Source: Sapientia aquatica
GTDB taxonomy: Bacteria; Pseudomonadota; Gammaproteobacteria; Burkholderiales; Burkholderiaceae_D
NCBI RefSeq assembly: GCF_004358105.1
Contig: NZ_SMYL01000005.1
Span: 248,001 to 312,000 of the forward strand
Reading direction: 5' to 3'
DNA length: 64,000 nt
The stretch's first letter is position 1. Each line of letters opens with the position of its first letter. A model generated the notes under the pieces. That model ran no database searches. It was not told the DNA's origin and saw only the letters and a program-made list of their open reading frames with translations. The position numbers were made by a program, and so were the translations under genes. Shown here piece after piece: positions 8,196 to 17,289 of this stretch.

Positions 8196-10732
8196 AAGAC
8201 GGCCCTCGCATAGCGGATCGCATTGATGGGGCGCAAAAATAAGCTGAACGCTAACATGAAGGGATGAAAACGGCGCTGTTCATCGGTGATTTCTAGTTCG
8301 CTAATGGCGATCCGGCCAAAGATTAATTCATCCGGATTTTGTTCATTCGTGCGATTGAGCACGGCATCACTGCTGAACAAAAATTCATAACCAGCAGCGC
8401 GACAGGCTTCAATCACAGTTGGGTTATAACTGCCATGCGGGAACGACATCGAGTTGATCGACGCATTGCTGCCATTTGTCGCTACATTTCCCTTCAGATG
8501 CGCTAATAAGCTGTTGAGGGCAGTGCTAACTTCCGTTGCTGGATCAACTACCTTGGTCAGTGGTTGGTGCGTGTGCCCGTGGCTGCCGATGGTTTGCGTG
8601 CCAGCGAGTTGGATGAATTCTGCTTGGCTCAACATGGCGGGCGACATGTTCGATTGAGTATGCAGGAGCGAGGCCAGACGATTCAGTTGATCGAGCGCCA
8701 GCGGTTCTAATTGTTTGATAACAGCACGAATACCATCCGGCTGTTTGAGCAGATCGGCCGAAAATGCAATGTCGATTCCCAACGTGCTCAAGGCAGAATT
8801 TAATGTGTTGATATTGCCCAAATCTGTAATCAACAAACTATAAATGGCTTCCTGCCAAAACGGTGCTGCTTGATCGATGACCGAACCAGCCACAAAAACC
8901 ACGCTATGCATTTTAAAGTTGTCGAGTATTGGTTGGGCAAATTGTGCAGTGTCGGCCCATCCATCATCGAAGGTGATTAACAAGCTGCGTGGCGGAAGTT
9001 GTTGACCATTTTTATGAGCCTGAGCAAGTTGATCGAGCGTGATGACGTGATAGTTCTTTTGGAAAAATCTCAGACATTGGCGGAACGTCTCGGTGCTCAT
9101 GGTCCAAACCGGATCAGCGCCTAAGTCAGCGATTTGATTAGCCGGCAGCACGCGATGAAACATCGCAACCGTGAGTGCATCTTTATTGCGAATCCGGTGG
9201 TACAGGCTCAGGATGCCGACTTGGTAGAGCAAAAATTTGACGCACGATTTTGCCAGATCAGCCGAACTCCATTTGCCGTGGAAAGTTGCTGGAGGAGGGA
9301 AGTAGCCCGCCGTTAAAAACTGCGCCAGTTGATCGTACAGCGGGTGTTTGGTCACCACTATGCCGATCAACCAACCGCTGAAAGCAGTGGCGACAGCGAC
9401 CAATAATTGCACCGTTTGATTACCGCTTGTGGTGCTCCAAAATAATGCGATAGCGAGCGGCCCGACGATGCTAAACAGCGTGACAATAGCGCTATGCCAG
9501 CAGGTCACGATTAACTCACCCAAGGTCACGCCAATGGTGAGCTGCAAATATCGATTAATAATAAAAAAAGTAATGCACTCACCAACAATAATGGAAATAG
9601 AAATGCCGGTCAGCCCAAATTGCGAGGCCGCCACAATCGCAACTACTTTAATCGGTTGCGATAACAATTGCGCGTAAGTTGCTTGGCGCACCTGACCATT
9701 GGCTATCATCACATGCCCCGCAAAAATCGATAATGCCGTAATTGCGCCCGCCAAGCACAGCATTTGCACCACGGGTACCGACGCATTCCATTGCGAGCCA
9801 TACAGCACATTAATAATCTGAAACGCCATGATCGCCATGACCGCAAAAAACGGCCACGCCAGCAAAGTCAAATAATTGACAGCCAATAAATACGGTTGCT
9901 TCAGTTCCGCGCCTTCGCGCTTGAGTTGCGAAAAATAGGGCAGAACGATAGGCGTTAAAGCCGAGGCAATTAATTTGGCAAATAGTTGAACCAAGCCATT
10001 ACCGCGACTGAAATAACCGACTGCTGCCATGTCGATCGTTTTCGCGATGACCAAGTCGGGACTGTTCGTGCCGATCGCGTTGGCGGCGTTACCGACGCTC
10101 GATATTCCGCCGAAAGAAAGAATCGTTCCGATGTTAGAGAAGCGTGGCAAAAACGGTAGATTCTTGGGGCGGAATAAATTTGCGACCACGCCAAACGACA
10201 AGATGCCAGCAAAATTAGCCCACGCCAAACTGAGTGCGCCAAAACCTTGGTAAGCCAAGGTCGTTGCAACTGCTACATGGCACAGTGCGCTGGCAATCTT
10301 AATAAAGAAGATGGTCTTGAACTTCATCTCGCGTCGGTACAGCCCGAACAAGAGCGAGCCAAAGGGCGAGACGGCGAAGCTCAATGCCATCACATGCAAA
10401 ATACTTTTGAGCGCTGGATTATCATAGAAATGCGCTACCGCATCGCTGGAAATCAACATGATCGCCGCGACTAGTAAAGCCAAAATAATCGCCACGCCGA
10501 ACGCCGATTGAATTTTTTCTGAGGTTAAATCGACTTCGGAAATGATGTAGTTGACCACGCCAAAATCGCGGAACATGTGCAACAACACCATTAAAAATGC
10601 AGCGACCGAAAACACCCCGGTATCGGCTGGTGTCAAGAGTCGGGCAAGAATCAGGACGCCAATAAATTGAATGGTCAATTCAAGATATTGGGTCACAAAA
10701 TTAATGCCGATCGATTTTTTTGTACTAGTCAT
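8192..10732 (-). CDS. Flippase (Wzx-like) fused to polysaccharide deacetylase
   Basis: An 846-residue two-part protein. Residues 1 to ~476 are a multi-helix membrane protein of the Wzx/MATE polysaccharide flippase type: it opens 'GINFVTQYLELTIQFIGVLI' and contains 'LARLLTPADTGVFSVA', both typical of Polysacc_synt proteins. Residues ~515 to 840 are a NodB-type deacetylase with 'TFDDGW' (587-592, catalytic and metal Asp) and 'HGHTH' (718-722, metal His). The two halves are in one uninterrupted frame without an internal stop. A membrane flippase joined to a glycan deacetylase is unusual. The deacetylase half resembles the stand-alone deacetylase just upstream. Topology (which side the enzyme faces) is not certain. 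Confidence 0.82.
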   Translation of the reverse strand: MTSTKKSIGINFVTQYLELTIQFIGVLILARLLTPADTGVFSVAAFLMVLLHMFRDFGVVNYIISEVDLTSEKIQSAFGVAIILALLVAAIMLISSDAVAHFYDNPALKSILHVMALSFAVSPFGSLLFGLYRREMKFKTIFFIKIASALCHVAVATTLAYQGFGALSLAWANFAGILSFGVVANLFRPKNLPFLPRFSNIGTILSFGGISSVGNAANAIGTNSPDLVIAKTIDMAAVGYFSRGNGLVQLFAKLIASALTPIVLPYFSQLKREGAELKQPYLLAVNYLTLLAWPFFAVMAIMAFQIINVLYGSQWNASVPVVQMLCLAGAITALSIFAGHVMIANGQVRQATYAQLLSQPIKVVAIVAASQFGLTGISISIIVGECITFFIINRYLQLTIGVTLGELIVTCWHSAIVTLFSIVGPLAIALFWSTTSGNQTVQLLVAVATAFSGWLIGIVVTKHPLYDQLAQFLTAGYFPPPATFHGKWSSADLAKSCVKFLLYQVGILSLYHRIRNKDALTVAMFHRVLPANQIADLGADPVWTMSTETFRQCLRFFQKNYHVITLDQLAQAHKNGQQLPPRSLLITFDDGWADTAQFAQPILDNFKMHSVVFVAGSVIDQAAPFWQEAIYSLLITDLGNINTLNSALSTLGIDIAFSADLLKQPDGIRAVIKQLEPLALDQLNRLASLLHTQSNMSPAMLSQAEFIQLAGTQTIGSHGHTHQPLTKVVDPATEVSTALNSLLAHLKGNVATNGSNASINSMSFPHGSYNPTVIEACRAAGYEFLFSSDAVLNRTNEQNPDELIFGRIAISELEITDEQRRFHPFMLAFSLFLRPINAIRYARAVL

Positions 10733-10751
10733 AAACCCTGATCTTTTTCAA

Positions 10752-11732
10752 TTATTGTCCCAACCAGCGCAACAGCCGCAACTGGAACATCAAAGGGGAT
10801 TTATCCCAAGGACAGCCGCGCGGAATCTGGTAAGGATCGGTATTTTTCGATACCGCATCAATCGAGGTATTAAATGCTGCGCTGTATCCAACTTCTTTAG
10901 CCATCTGTGCATGCCGTTGGTCGTAATCCAAACCAACCTTGCCGTTCGGGTAGGCGAACAGATTAACTGGCTTGCCAGTGATGGCCTCCAGTGTTTGCTT
11001 ACACTGGATCATTTCTTTTTTGCCTTCTTCTTCGGAGATATTGAGCAGAATCGGATGGGTGACGGTGTGGCCGCCGATCTCAAAGCCGTTATTAGCAAGA
11101 TTTTTAATCATCGCTTCCGAGAGCATTAATTCTTCGTGAGGCGCCGCGCCCGCGAGTTGTTCTAAGCGATGAGTCAGCGCCAGACGTTGTTCGGAAGTTT
11201 GGTACTTAACCGCCTGCACTAATTGGTCTGCCACAGTAACTCGATCAGACTGATTATTAATCGTGTGCACGCCAAGGCCAATTACGCTCAGATCGATGGT
11301 GCTAGGTTGGATGTGACGGATGGCTTCGATAATGCGGTCATTCCACATATTGCTGCCATCGAGGTGGCTAGTCGCAATAAAAACGGTAGCGCTTAAATTG
11401 AGTTCCTTGACTATTGGCAGCGCCAAATCGTGGGTTGAGCGGTAACCATCGTCAAACGTGATGCTGACCGCGCGCGGCGGGAGCGTGCCATTTTGCAGTT
11501 GCTCCAAGGCGCTGCTTAGCGGAATTACATTGAAGTTGCGCACCAATGCTTCCATTTGCCAACGGAATGTATCGACATTGGGTTCGGAAGTCAGCATTTG
11601 GTCTGGCTTATCGAGAATGCGGTGATAAATCAAGATAAACAGTCGTTCGTTACCGACTTTACGCAATCCCAACTGATCGCCAAACAGTCGAAGCAACGAC
11701 GACTCCAACCGATATTTTAGTGATACACCCAT
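10752..11732 (-). CDS. Polysaccharide deacetylase family protein
   Basis: A 326-residue NodB-domain enzyme. Seen: 'LIYHRI' near the N-terminus, 'SITFDDGYRS' (catalytic Asp pair), 'GGHTVTHPILL' (metal His-x3-His) and 'FAYPNGK'. No signal peptide is evident, so it may act in the cytoplasm or be membrane-associated. It would remove N- or O-acetyl groups from the EPS or its precursors. It sits 19 bases before the flippase-deacetylase fusion, whose C-terminal half it resembles, which suggests duplication. It is part of the leftward EPS operon. Confidence 0.85.
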   Translation of the reverse strand: MGVSLKYRLESSLLRLFGDQLGLRKVGNERLFILIYHRILDKPDQMLTSEPNVDTFRWQMEALVRNFNVIPLSSALEQLQNGTLPPRAVSITFDDGYRSTHDLALPIVKELNLSATVFIATSHLDGSNMWNDRIIEAIRHIQPSTIDLSVIGLGVHTINNQSDRVTVADQLVQAVKYQTSEQRLALTHRLEQLAGAAPHEELMLSEAMIKNLANNGFEIGGHTVTHPILLNISEEEGKKEMIQCKQTLEAITGKPVNLFAYPNGKVGLDYDQRHAQMAKEVGYSAAFNTSIDAVSKNTDPYQIPRGCPWDKSPLMFQLRLLRWLGQ

Positions 11733-11740
11733 AGTCTGTT

Positions 11741-13024
11741 TTATCCCTCTTGTAACTCAGATTGAGTCGTTAAGTTGGAAGTACGCGCGATACTTTTTGG
11801 ACTTAACAGCAATTTTTCTAATAGCACCAACAGTGCCACGACATCGTAAAAAAGGTCGTAATACGCCATCGTCAAAAATGCCCCGCCCACCGCAAAACCG
11901 ATCATACTGACCTGACACATAGCGGCCAAATTGGAAGCCCATTCATCCTCAGGTCGACCTTTGCAATGCTTGATGACGCGAGTGCCAGTGCGCCATGCTA
12001 GAAACATAAAGAGTAGGAATAAACTCAATCCCACATAACCATGTTCACCCAAAACTTGGAAATAAATACTGTGCGCTGCATGTTGATTGTGCGGGTCGGG
12101 TGCGAAAACAAAAAACTGTCGATTGGTAAAGCAATCGAATCCGCCGCCTAAAATATGCGAGTTGGCGACGTTGACCGCAAAGCCCCAAGCGTTGATGCGG
12201 CCCAAGGCGGATGTATCGGCGGAGTAGTTATCGATGCTGTGCATGCGATCGAACCATTGGGCCGGCATGATGGCCGCGCAGATTGGAATGATGAGCAACA
12301 AGATTAAGCCGGTGCTGAAGCGATGTTTGCTTTTAATCACCAGGAACAGACCAATCGCCGCACCACCCAAGATCGCGCCGCGTGAATACGATCCGACCAC
12401 TGAAATGGAGGCCAGAATCACCAGCGCCAGCAAGGCCATTTTAATAAATTTTTGCCGACTCTCTAGCCATAAATACCAAATGATAGGCAGTGCCATTAGT
12501 AACGCCAAAGCAAGCGCATTATTGTCGCTGATGTAGCTTCCCTCTGGGCCGTACACATGGCTGTTACCGGCAGTGAGCACAGTAAAAATACCGCCCTTAA
12601 TTCCAAAAAAACCAATCGACAGCGCAACAATAGCGGCAAATTGCTGAATCTCTTTTTTGGTATTGACGCAGCAGATAATGATGACGAACAAGGTCATGGT
12701 TTTCATGACCCGATTCCATTCCGCCCACGCCCGATCGGGCTCTAGGCCAAAAAAAGTCGTCAGCGTCATCCACAAACACAGCGCACCCAAAACCAAAACG
12801 CAGGTGGTGGGGGGAAAGCGCATCTTCTCTTTGGAAATCACAATCCCGATTAACGTCACGCCAACAATAATGGCTTCAAACGGAAAAGCGTAGGCCGCGC
12901 CGTAGGTCAGACGATGCGGATTCATCAAGCTGACCCAGGTGAACATCAGCACGCCAATAAACGGTCGCTTAAGCACCAGAGGCAACAGCCCAAGAATGAA
13001 ACAGAACAGGACAATGTCACGCAT
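11741..13024 (-). CDS. Putative O-glycosylation ligase, exosortase A-associated
   Basis: A 427-residue polytopic membrane protein with about 11 hydrophobic segments. It matches the family of putative O-ligases linked to XrtA (TIGR03097): opening 'LPLVLKRPFIGVLMFTWVSLMNPHRLTYG', 'SYSRGAILGG' before the large loop, and 'DPHNQHAAHSIYFQVLGEHG' with the conserved histidines of Wzy_C/WaaL proteins. The start overlaps the upstream gene by 8 bases. It is proposed to attach glycan to protein or lipid at the periplasmic face; which one is not established. It is distinct from the second polymerase-like gene at 36172. Confidence 0.88.
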   Translation of the reverse strand: MRDIVLFCFILGLLPLVLKRPFIGVLMFTWVSLMNPHRLTYGAAYAFPFEAIIVGVTLIGIVISKEKMRFPPTTCVLVLGALCLWMTLTTFFGLEPDRAWAEWNRVMKTMTLFVIIICCVNTKKEIQQFAAIVALSIGFFGIKGGIFTVLTAGNSHVYGPEGSYISDNNALALALLMALPIIWYLWLESRQKFIKMALLALVILASISVVGSYSRGAILGGAAIGLFLVIKSKHRFSTGLILLLIIPICAAIMPAQWFDRMHSIDNYSADTSALGRINAWGFAVNVANSHILGGGFDCFTNRQFFVFAPDPHNQHAAHSIYFQVLGEHGYVGLSLFLLFMFLAWRTGTRVIKHCKGRPEDEWASNLAAMCQVSMIGFAVGGAFLTMAYYDLFYDVVALLVLLEKLLLSPKSIARTSNLTTQSELQEG

Positions 13025-14177
13025 GATGTTTAAATCCTTCTATCAAGCGAGTAATCTTTTGGGCATTCTCATCCCAGGTTAACTGCTTACGCACAATCGT
13101 GTCACGGGCATTTTTTTGCAAACGTTCAATCAGAGCTTGATCTTTGCATAGGCGATTAATCGTCTCTGGCATGCTGTTGGCTTGGTCAGGATTAAACAGC
13201 AACGCATTTTCTTGATCGGTCAATAGCTCACCGATATTGGGCTGATCCGGCGCGACAATCGCTTTGCCAGCGGCCAAGTATTCAATCAATTTCAACGGTG
13301 AGGCATAGGGCACTACAGCCGGTTGCAATGCGATATCAAACAAGGCTACATAAGCGGGAATCTGGTTGCGTTCCACCACGCCGGTAAAACTCACCCGATC
13401 TTCGATATTGAGCGACTTGGCTTGCTGTTCTAGGTTGCTGCGTTCTGGTCCGTCGCCCACGACTAACAAATGACGTGCTGAATTCGGCGCATCGTTGGCC
13501 AGCATGTCGATCACCTTATCCAAGCCGTGCCATTTGCGGATAAAACCGGTAAAGCCCAGCACCAATTTATTGTTCAAGCCCAAGGCCGCTTTGGCCGCTT
13601 CGGAAGGGGCGGCTTGCTCAAACTGATGTAGATTAATACCGTTATGAATCACCAAGGTTTTGCGCGAATCGATGCCGTACTGATGCACGATGTCAGCCAT
13701 GACTTGCGTGACCGGAAGCAAGAAATCGGCTGACTTCCAGATGTAGCTTTGGCACCATTTGGCGATGCGGTGTAGCGAGAATCCGTCGTAGCGCAGGCGC
13801 TCTTCAAAAATCGGTGAATTGACTTCTAATATCAGCGGCAGGTTAAAGCGATTTTTTACCCAAATGCCGGACAATAAAAATAAGTTGTAGCGCTCATAAA
13901 TGCAATCAGGTTGATGCAATTTAATCGCTTTGACTAGTTCCCGATAAGCCACCCAGTTGTAGGCTAATTCCATCAACTCATAGCAAAAGCGCGGCATGTA
14001 GCGTTTTAGAAAAGCCACTCGTTTATCGTCCACACCAAATTCTGTGTTCTCCCGACCAGCCGGCGCAACGATGATGACTTCATGACCTTGCGCCTTAAAG
14101 GCGGCGATCATTTCTTCGATATGCACGGCCTGTCCATCTTTCGAGCTAGTGCGATGGTGATACAGTATTTTTAGCAT
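13017..14177 (-). CDS. Family 4 glycosyltransferase
   Basis: A 386-residue GT-B enzyme. N-terminal acceptor domain 'SKDGQAVHIEEMIAAF'; C-terminal donor domain with 'GFTGFIRKWHGLD', 'VVGDGPERSNLEQQAKSL', 'ALQPAVVPYASPLKLIEYLAAGKAIVAP' including the E-x7-E type retaining-GT motif. It lies in the XrtA operon with overlaps of 8 bases downstream and 7 upstream. It is expected to add one sugar on the inner face of the membrane. Substrate unknown. Confidence 0.88.
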   Translation of the reverse strand: MLKILYHHRTSSKDGQAVHIEEMIAAFKAQGHEVIIVAPAGRENTEFGVDDKRVAFLKRYMPRFCYELMELAYNWVAYRELVKAIKLHQPDCIYERYNLFLLSGIWVKNRFNLPLILEVNSPIFEERLRYDGFSLHRIAKWCQSYIWKSADFLLPVTQVMADIVHQYGIDSRKTLVIHNGINLHQFEQAAPSEAAKAALGLNNKLVLGFTGFIRKWHGLDKVIDMLANDAPNSARHLLVVGDGPERSNLEQQAKSLNIEDRVSFTGVVERNQIPAYVALFDIALQPAVVPYASPLKLIEYLAAGKAIVAPDQPNIGELLTDQENALLFNPDQANSMPETINRLCKDQALIERLQKNARDTIVRKQLTWDENAQKITRLIEGFKHHA

Positions 14178-15382
14178 GTGGAATCACCATGTAATATGGC
14201 CTTAAATAAGCGTAACTGTCCTTCGGTCGTATCATCCCAACTAAACTTTTCCGCATACGCGCGCGTCGCTGCGCGGGTCGGGCTTCTGCTTTGTAAATGC
14301 TGGACTGCTGCTGCGATATGCTGCGCTGATCGCTCGGCTAATAACACACCCGCGTCCGGTGCCGTAATGACCTCGGAGGAGCCGCCGACATTGCTTGATA
14401 TAACTGGAGTTCCGCAGGCCATTGATTCTAATAAGACGTTGGCCCAACCTTCCCGTGACGATGCTAATACCATGACATCTGCCGCATTGTAATACCGAAA
14501 TAATTCTTTTTGAGCAACGGATCCTAGAAATTTGATACGATCTGTAACACCGAGTTGAGCGGCCAATTGGCGCAGATTTTGGTCTTCGGGCCCGCTGCCA
14601 GCGATCATCAAATGAACGCCCGGTAATAACGCCAGCGCTTGAATGACTAAATCATGGCCCTTGTGGGTGGTGAGCGAACCTACGGTGAGTAACGTGAAGT
14701 CGGTTAAACCTAATTCCGCTCTGATCTGGTCGCGCTCAGCAGGGTAAAAACGGCTTAAATCAACGCCGTTGCGTAGCGGGGTAATTTTATCGGCCGAGGC
14801 GCCCAACTTCACCAATTCGTCTTTTAGCGCTTGACACACGGTAATGACGGCACTGGCGTTTTTCACCGCCCATAACACCATTTTCTTGGCTAAGCCGGTT
14901 TGCGCGATAACGTTGATATCGGTTCCGCGCGCAGTAATGACGACCGGTTTGTTGAAGTGCTTACCAAGCAACATCGCCGCCACGCCATCGGGATAAAAAT
15001 AATGCGCATCGATCAGATCGAAATCATGACCGGATTCGATCAGTTTTGCGATCTTGCCCTTTAAGGATTGCGCCATTAAAAACGGCGTTAAATACATGCC
15101 GATCTTAGGAATTAAGGCGTAGCGCGGATGCGTGATTGAAATGTCTGATCGTTGGTCGCTGGCTGGCACGCGGGCAAAACTGGCATAGCGCCCAAAGCGC
15201 TTATTTTTCAGCGGGAACCAAGGCACCGGCGCCATCACTTTGGCCTCGACTTGGCCGCTAGTGAGCAAAAAGCGCAAACGTGTTTCCACAAAAATGCCGT
15301 GATTGATTTGCTCGGCATTTGGATACAGAGTGGTTAAGGTCAGCAGCCTAATTTTGGCTGGCGTTGCTTGCGGGTCGCTCAT
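14171..15382 (-). CDS. Family 4 glycosyltransferase (TuaC-like)
   Basis: A 403-residue GT-B enzyme. Seen: 'TLTTLYPNAEQINHGIFVETR' at the N-terminus, 'ARGTDINV', 'LRNGVDLSRFYP', 'VGSLTTHKGHDLVIQA', 'IAGSGPEDQNL' and 'SSREGWANVLLESMACGTPVISS', the last being the donor-sugar motif. The opening resembles TuaC/WbaZ-type enzymes. ATGA overlap with the amidotransferase upstream shows coupling. It is probably another step of the repeat-unit assembly. Confidence 0.88.
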   Translation of the reverse strand: MSDPQATPAKIRLLTLTTLYPNAEQINHGIFVETRLRFLLTSGQVEAKVMAPVPWFPLKNKRFGRYASFARVPASDQRSDISITHPRYALIPKIGMYLTPFLMAQSLKGKIAKLIESGHDFDLIDAHYFYPDGVAAMLLGKHFNKPVVITARGTDINVIAQTGLAKKMVLWAVKNASAVITVCQALKDELVKLGASADKITPLRNGVDLSRFYPAERDQIRAELGLTDFTLLTVGSLTTHKGHDLVIQALALLPGVHLMIAGSGPEDQNLRQLAAQLGVTDRIKFLGSVAQKELFRYYNAADVMVLASSREGWANVLLESMACGTPVISSNVGGSSEVITAPDAGVLLAERSAQHIAAAVQHLQSRSPTRAATRAYAEKFSWDDTTEGQLRLFKAILHGDSTC

Positions 15383-17268
15383 GCGTTAGTCCGTAAAAAA
15401 GCAGCAAACATCAGCAGCGCCCACAGGGTAGTGCTGTAATCCTTGCGTCCAGATTCATGTTGTTCGACGACGTGCTGCAAGTAATCGAGGTTGAAGATAT
15501 TGGAGTCCGTCATGCGCGGATGCAAAACGGTATCGCGCACTAACTGCTTCAATGGGCCGCGAAACCAAGCCGCCAACGGCACGGAAAACCCCTTTTTGCT
15601 GCGATACAGAATGTCATCCGATAAATACGGCTTGAGCGACTTCTTAAGAATGTATTTGCCTTCCGAGCCATTGAGTTTCAGCGACGATGGCAAGCCCCAC
15701 ACCCACTCGACAAATTGATGATCGAGCAGCGGTACGCGCACTTCGAGCGAATGTGCCATGCTGGCGCGGTCAACCTTGGTCAAGATGTCGCCCGGTAGGT
15801 AGGTTTTAAAATCCAGATATTGGATTAACGAGAGCGGATCTTCCACTGGTGCGTTATCCGCATGTGCGCGCATGACATCGACGGCGGCATAGCCTTGTAA
15901 TTCGGCGCGGAAGGCTTTGCTAAACAGTTTTTGCCGTTCGCGATCGGCCATGATCGAGACGCCGTGAAAATAGCCTTCGACTAAATCTTTGGACAAGGCT
16001 TCGAACGTGGTTTTGGCCCGCAAAAACTGCGGTGCCCAATCGAGTTTGGGATAAAGTTTGCCGAGCGCGCCAAATACTGGAGCGCGGATTGCCGAGGGGA
16101 TTTTTGAACGTAACTGTTGTTCCGCCATGGCATATCGGTAGCGGCGATAGCCGGCGAAGTTTTCATCGCCGCCATCGCCCGAAAGTGCAACCGTGACTTT
16201 TTCACGCGCTAACTGACACACGCGGTAAGTCGGAATGGCCGAGCTATCGGCAAACGGTTCGTCGTACAAATTTGCCAGCAAATCCGTCAACGCATGGCTA
16301 TCATCGCGTACGGTTTGGGTGTGGTGCTGGGTGTTATAACGTTGCGCAACTTGTTGCGCGAAGGCCGATTCGTCGTAGGCTGGATCGTCGAAGGCAATTG
16401 AACAAGTCGTGATCGGGTCGGGATTGTTTTGCGCCATTAAAGCTACCACCGCGCTGGAATCGACACCGCCCGATAAAAATGCTCCAAGTGGCACTTCGGA
16501 GACCATTTGGCTTTTGACCGATTCAGTCAAGCGCTCAATCAATTCCCGCTCAATATCAGCTTCACTTTTAAGCACAGTGGGCGCGAATGGAATGTCCCAA
16601 TATTGAATTTGCGTAAGCTTAGTGTCACCAACTTTGATGAGCAGATAATGTCCAGGGCAAAGTTTTTTGACCTGGCTGTATATTGTTTTTGGGTCGGGAA
16701 TATAACCAAAAGCGAAATAGTCTTCAATGGCAGTCGGGTCAAATTTGCGCTCGACCGTCGGCACGGTCATGATGGATTTGAGTTCGGAGCCAAACAGAAA
16801 ATAACCATCCGGCTGCAAGGAGTAAAACAGCGGCTTAACACCGATATGATCGCGTGCTAAAAATAACGATTGCTGATTTCTATCCCACAAGCCGAAGGCA
16901 AACATGCCACGCAGCCGCTTTAAGCAATCGACGCCCCATTGTTCCCAAGCATGCACGATAACTTCGGTATCTGAGCGGGTTCGGAAAACGTGTCCCAAGC
17001 CGATTAACTCGGCCATCAATTCGCGGTAGTTATAGATTTCACCGTTAAACACAATCGCCACGCTGCCATCTTCGTTAAAAAGCGGCTGACGTCCCGCGGC
17101 CAGATCAATAATGGACAAACGACGGTGTCCAAGCCCAATGCCGGTTTCTAAATACAGATCGCCTTGATCTGGGCCGCGATGATGCAGGCTTTCGTTCATG
17201 CGGTGCAGCACGTCGCGGTCGATTGCGCGTTTTCCCGACGTATCAAATAGACCTGTTATTCCGCACAT
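15379..17268 (-). CDS. XrtA-associated amidotransferase (asparagine synthase-like)
   Basis: A 629-residue class II glutamine amidotransferase. The N-terminal glutaminase begins 'MCGITGLFD' with the nucleophile Cys2, followed by 'FNGEIYNYRELMAEL' and 'RSDTEVIVHAWE'. The second half is an asparagine-synthetase ATP-pyrophosphatase domain with the P-loop 'LSGGVDSSAVVALM' and 'VALSGDGGDENFAGYRRYR'. It belongs to amidotransferase 1 of exosortase A loci (TIGR03108). Family logic: ammonia from glutamine is put on a carboxylate, probably a uronic acid in the EPS, rather than free aspartate. The presence of uronic-acid genes at 33568-35909 fits this inference. Confidence 0.9.
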   Translation of the reverse strand: MCGITGLFDTSGKRAIDRDVLHRMNESLHHRGPDQGDLYLETGIGLGHRRLSIIDLAAGRQPLFNEDGSVAIVFNGEIYNYRELMAELIGLGHVFRTRSDTEVIVHAWEQWGVDCLKRLRGMFAFGLWDRNQQSLFLARDHIGVKPLFYSLQPDGYFLFGSELKSIMTVPTVERKFDPTAIEDYFAFGYIPDPKTIYSQVKKLCPGHYLLIKVGDTKLTQIQYWDIPFAPTVLKSEADIERELIERLTESVKSQMVSEVPLGAFLSGGVDSSAVVALMAQNNPDPITTCSIAFDDPAYDESAFAQQVAQRYNTQHHTQTVRDDSHALTDLLANLYDEPFADSSAIPTYRVCQLAREKVTVALSGDGGDENFAGYRRYRYAMAEQQLRSKIPSAIRAPVFGALGKLYPKLDWAPQFLRAKTTFEALSKDLVEGYFHGVSIMADRERQKLFSKAFRAELQGYAAVDVMRAHADNAPVEDPLSLIQYLDFKTYLPGDILTKVDRASMAHSLEVRVPLLDHQFVEWVWGLPSSLKLNGSEGKYILKKSLKPYLSDDILYRSKKGFSVPLAAWFRGPLKQLVRDTVLHPRMTDSNIFNLDYLQHVVEQHESGRKDYSTTLWALLMFAAFLRTNA

Positions 17269-17289
17269 GTTGACTGGTTTCCCGAATGA

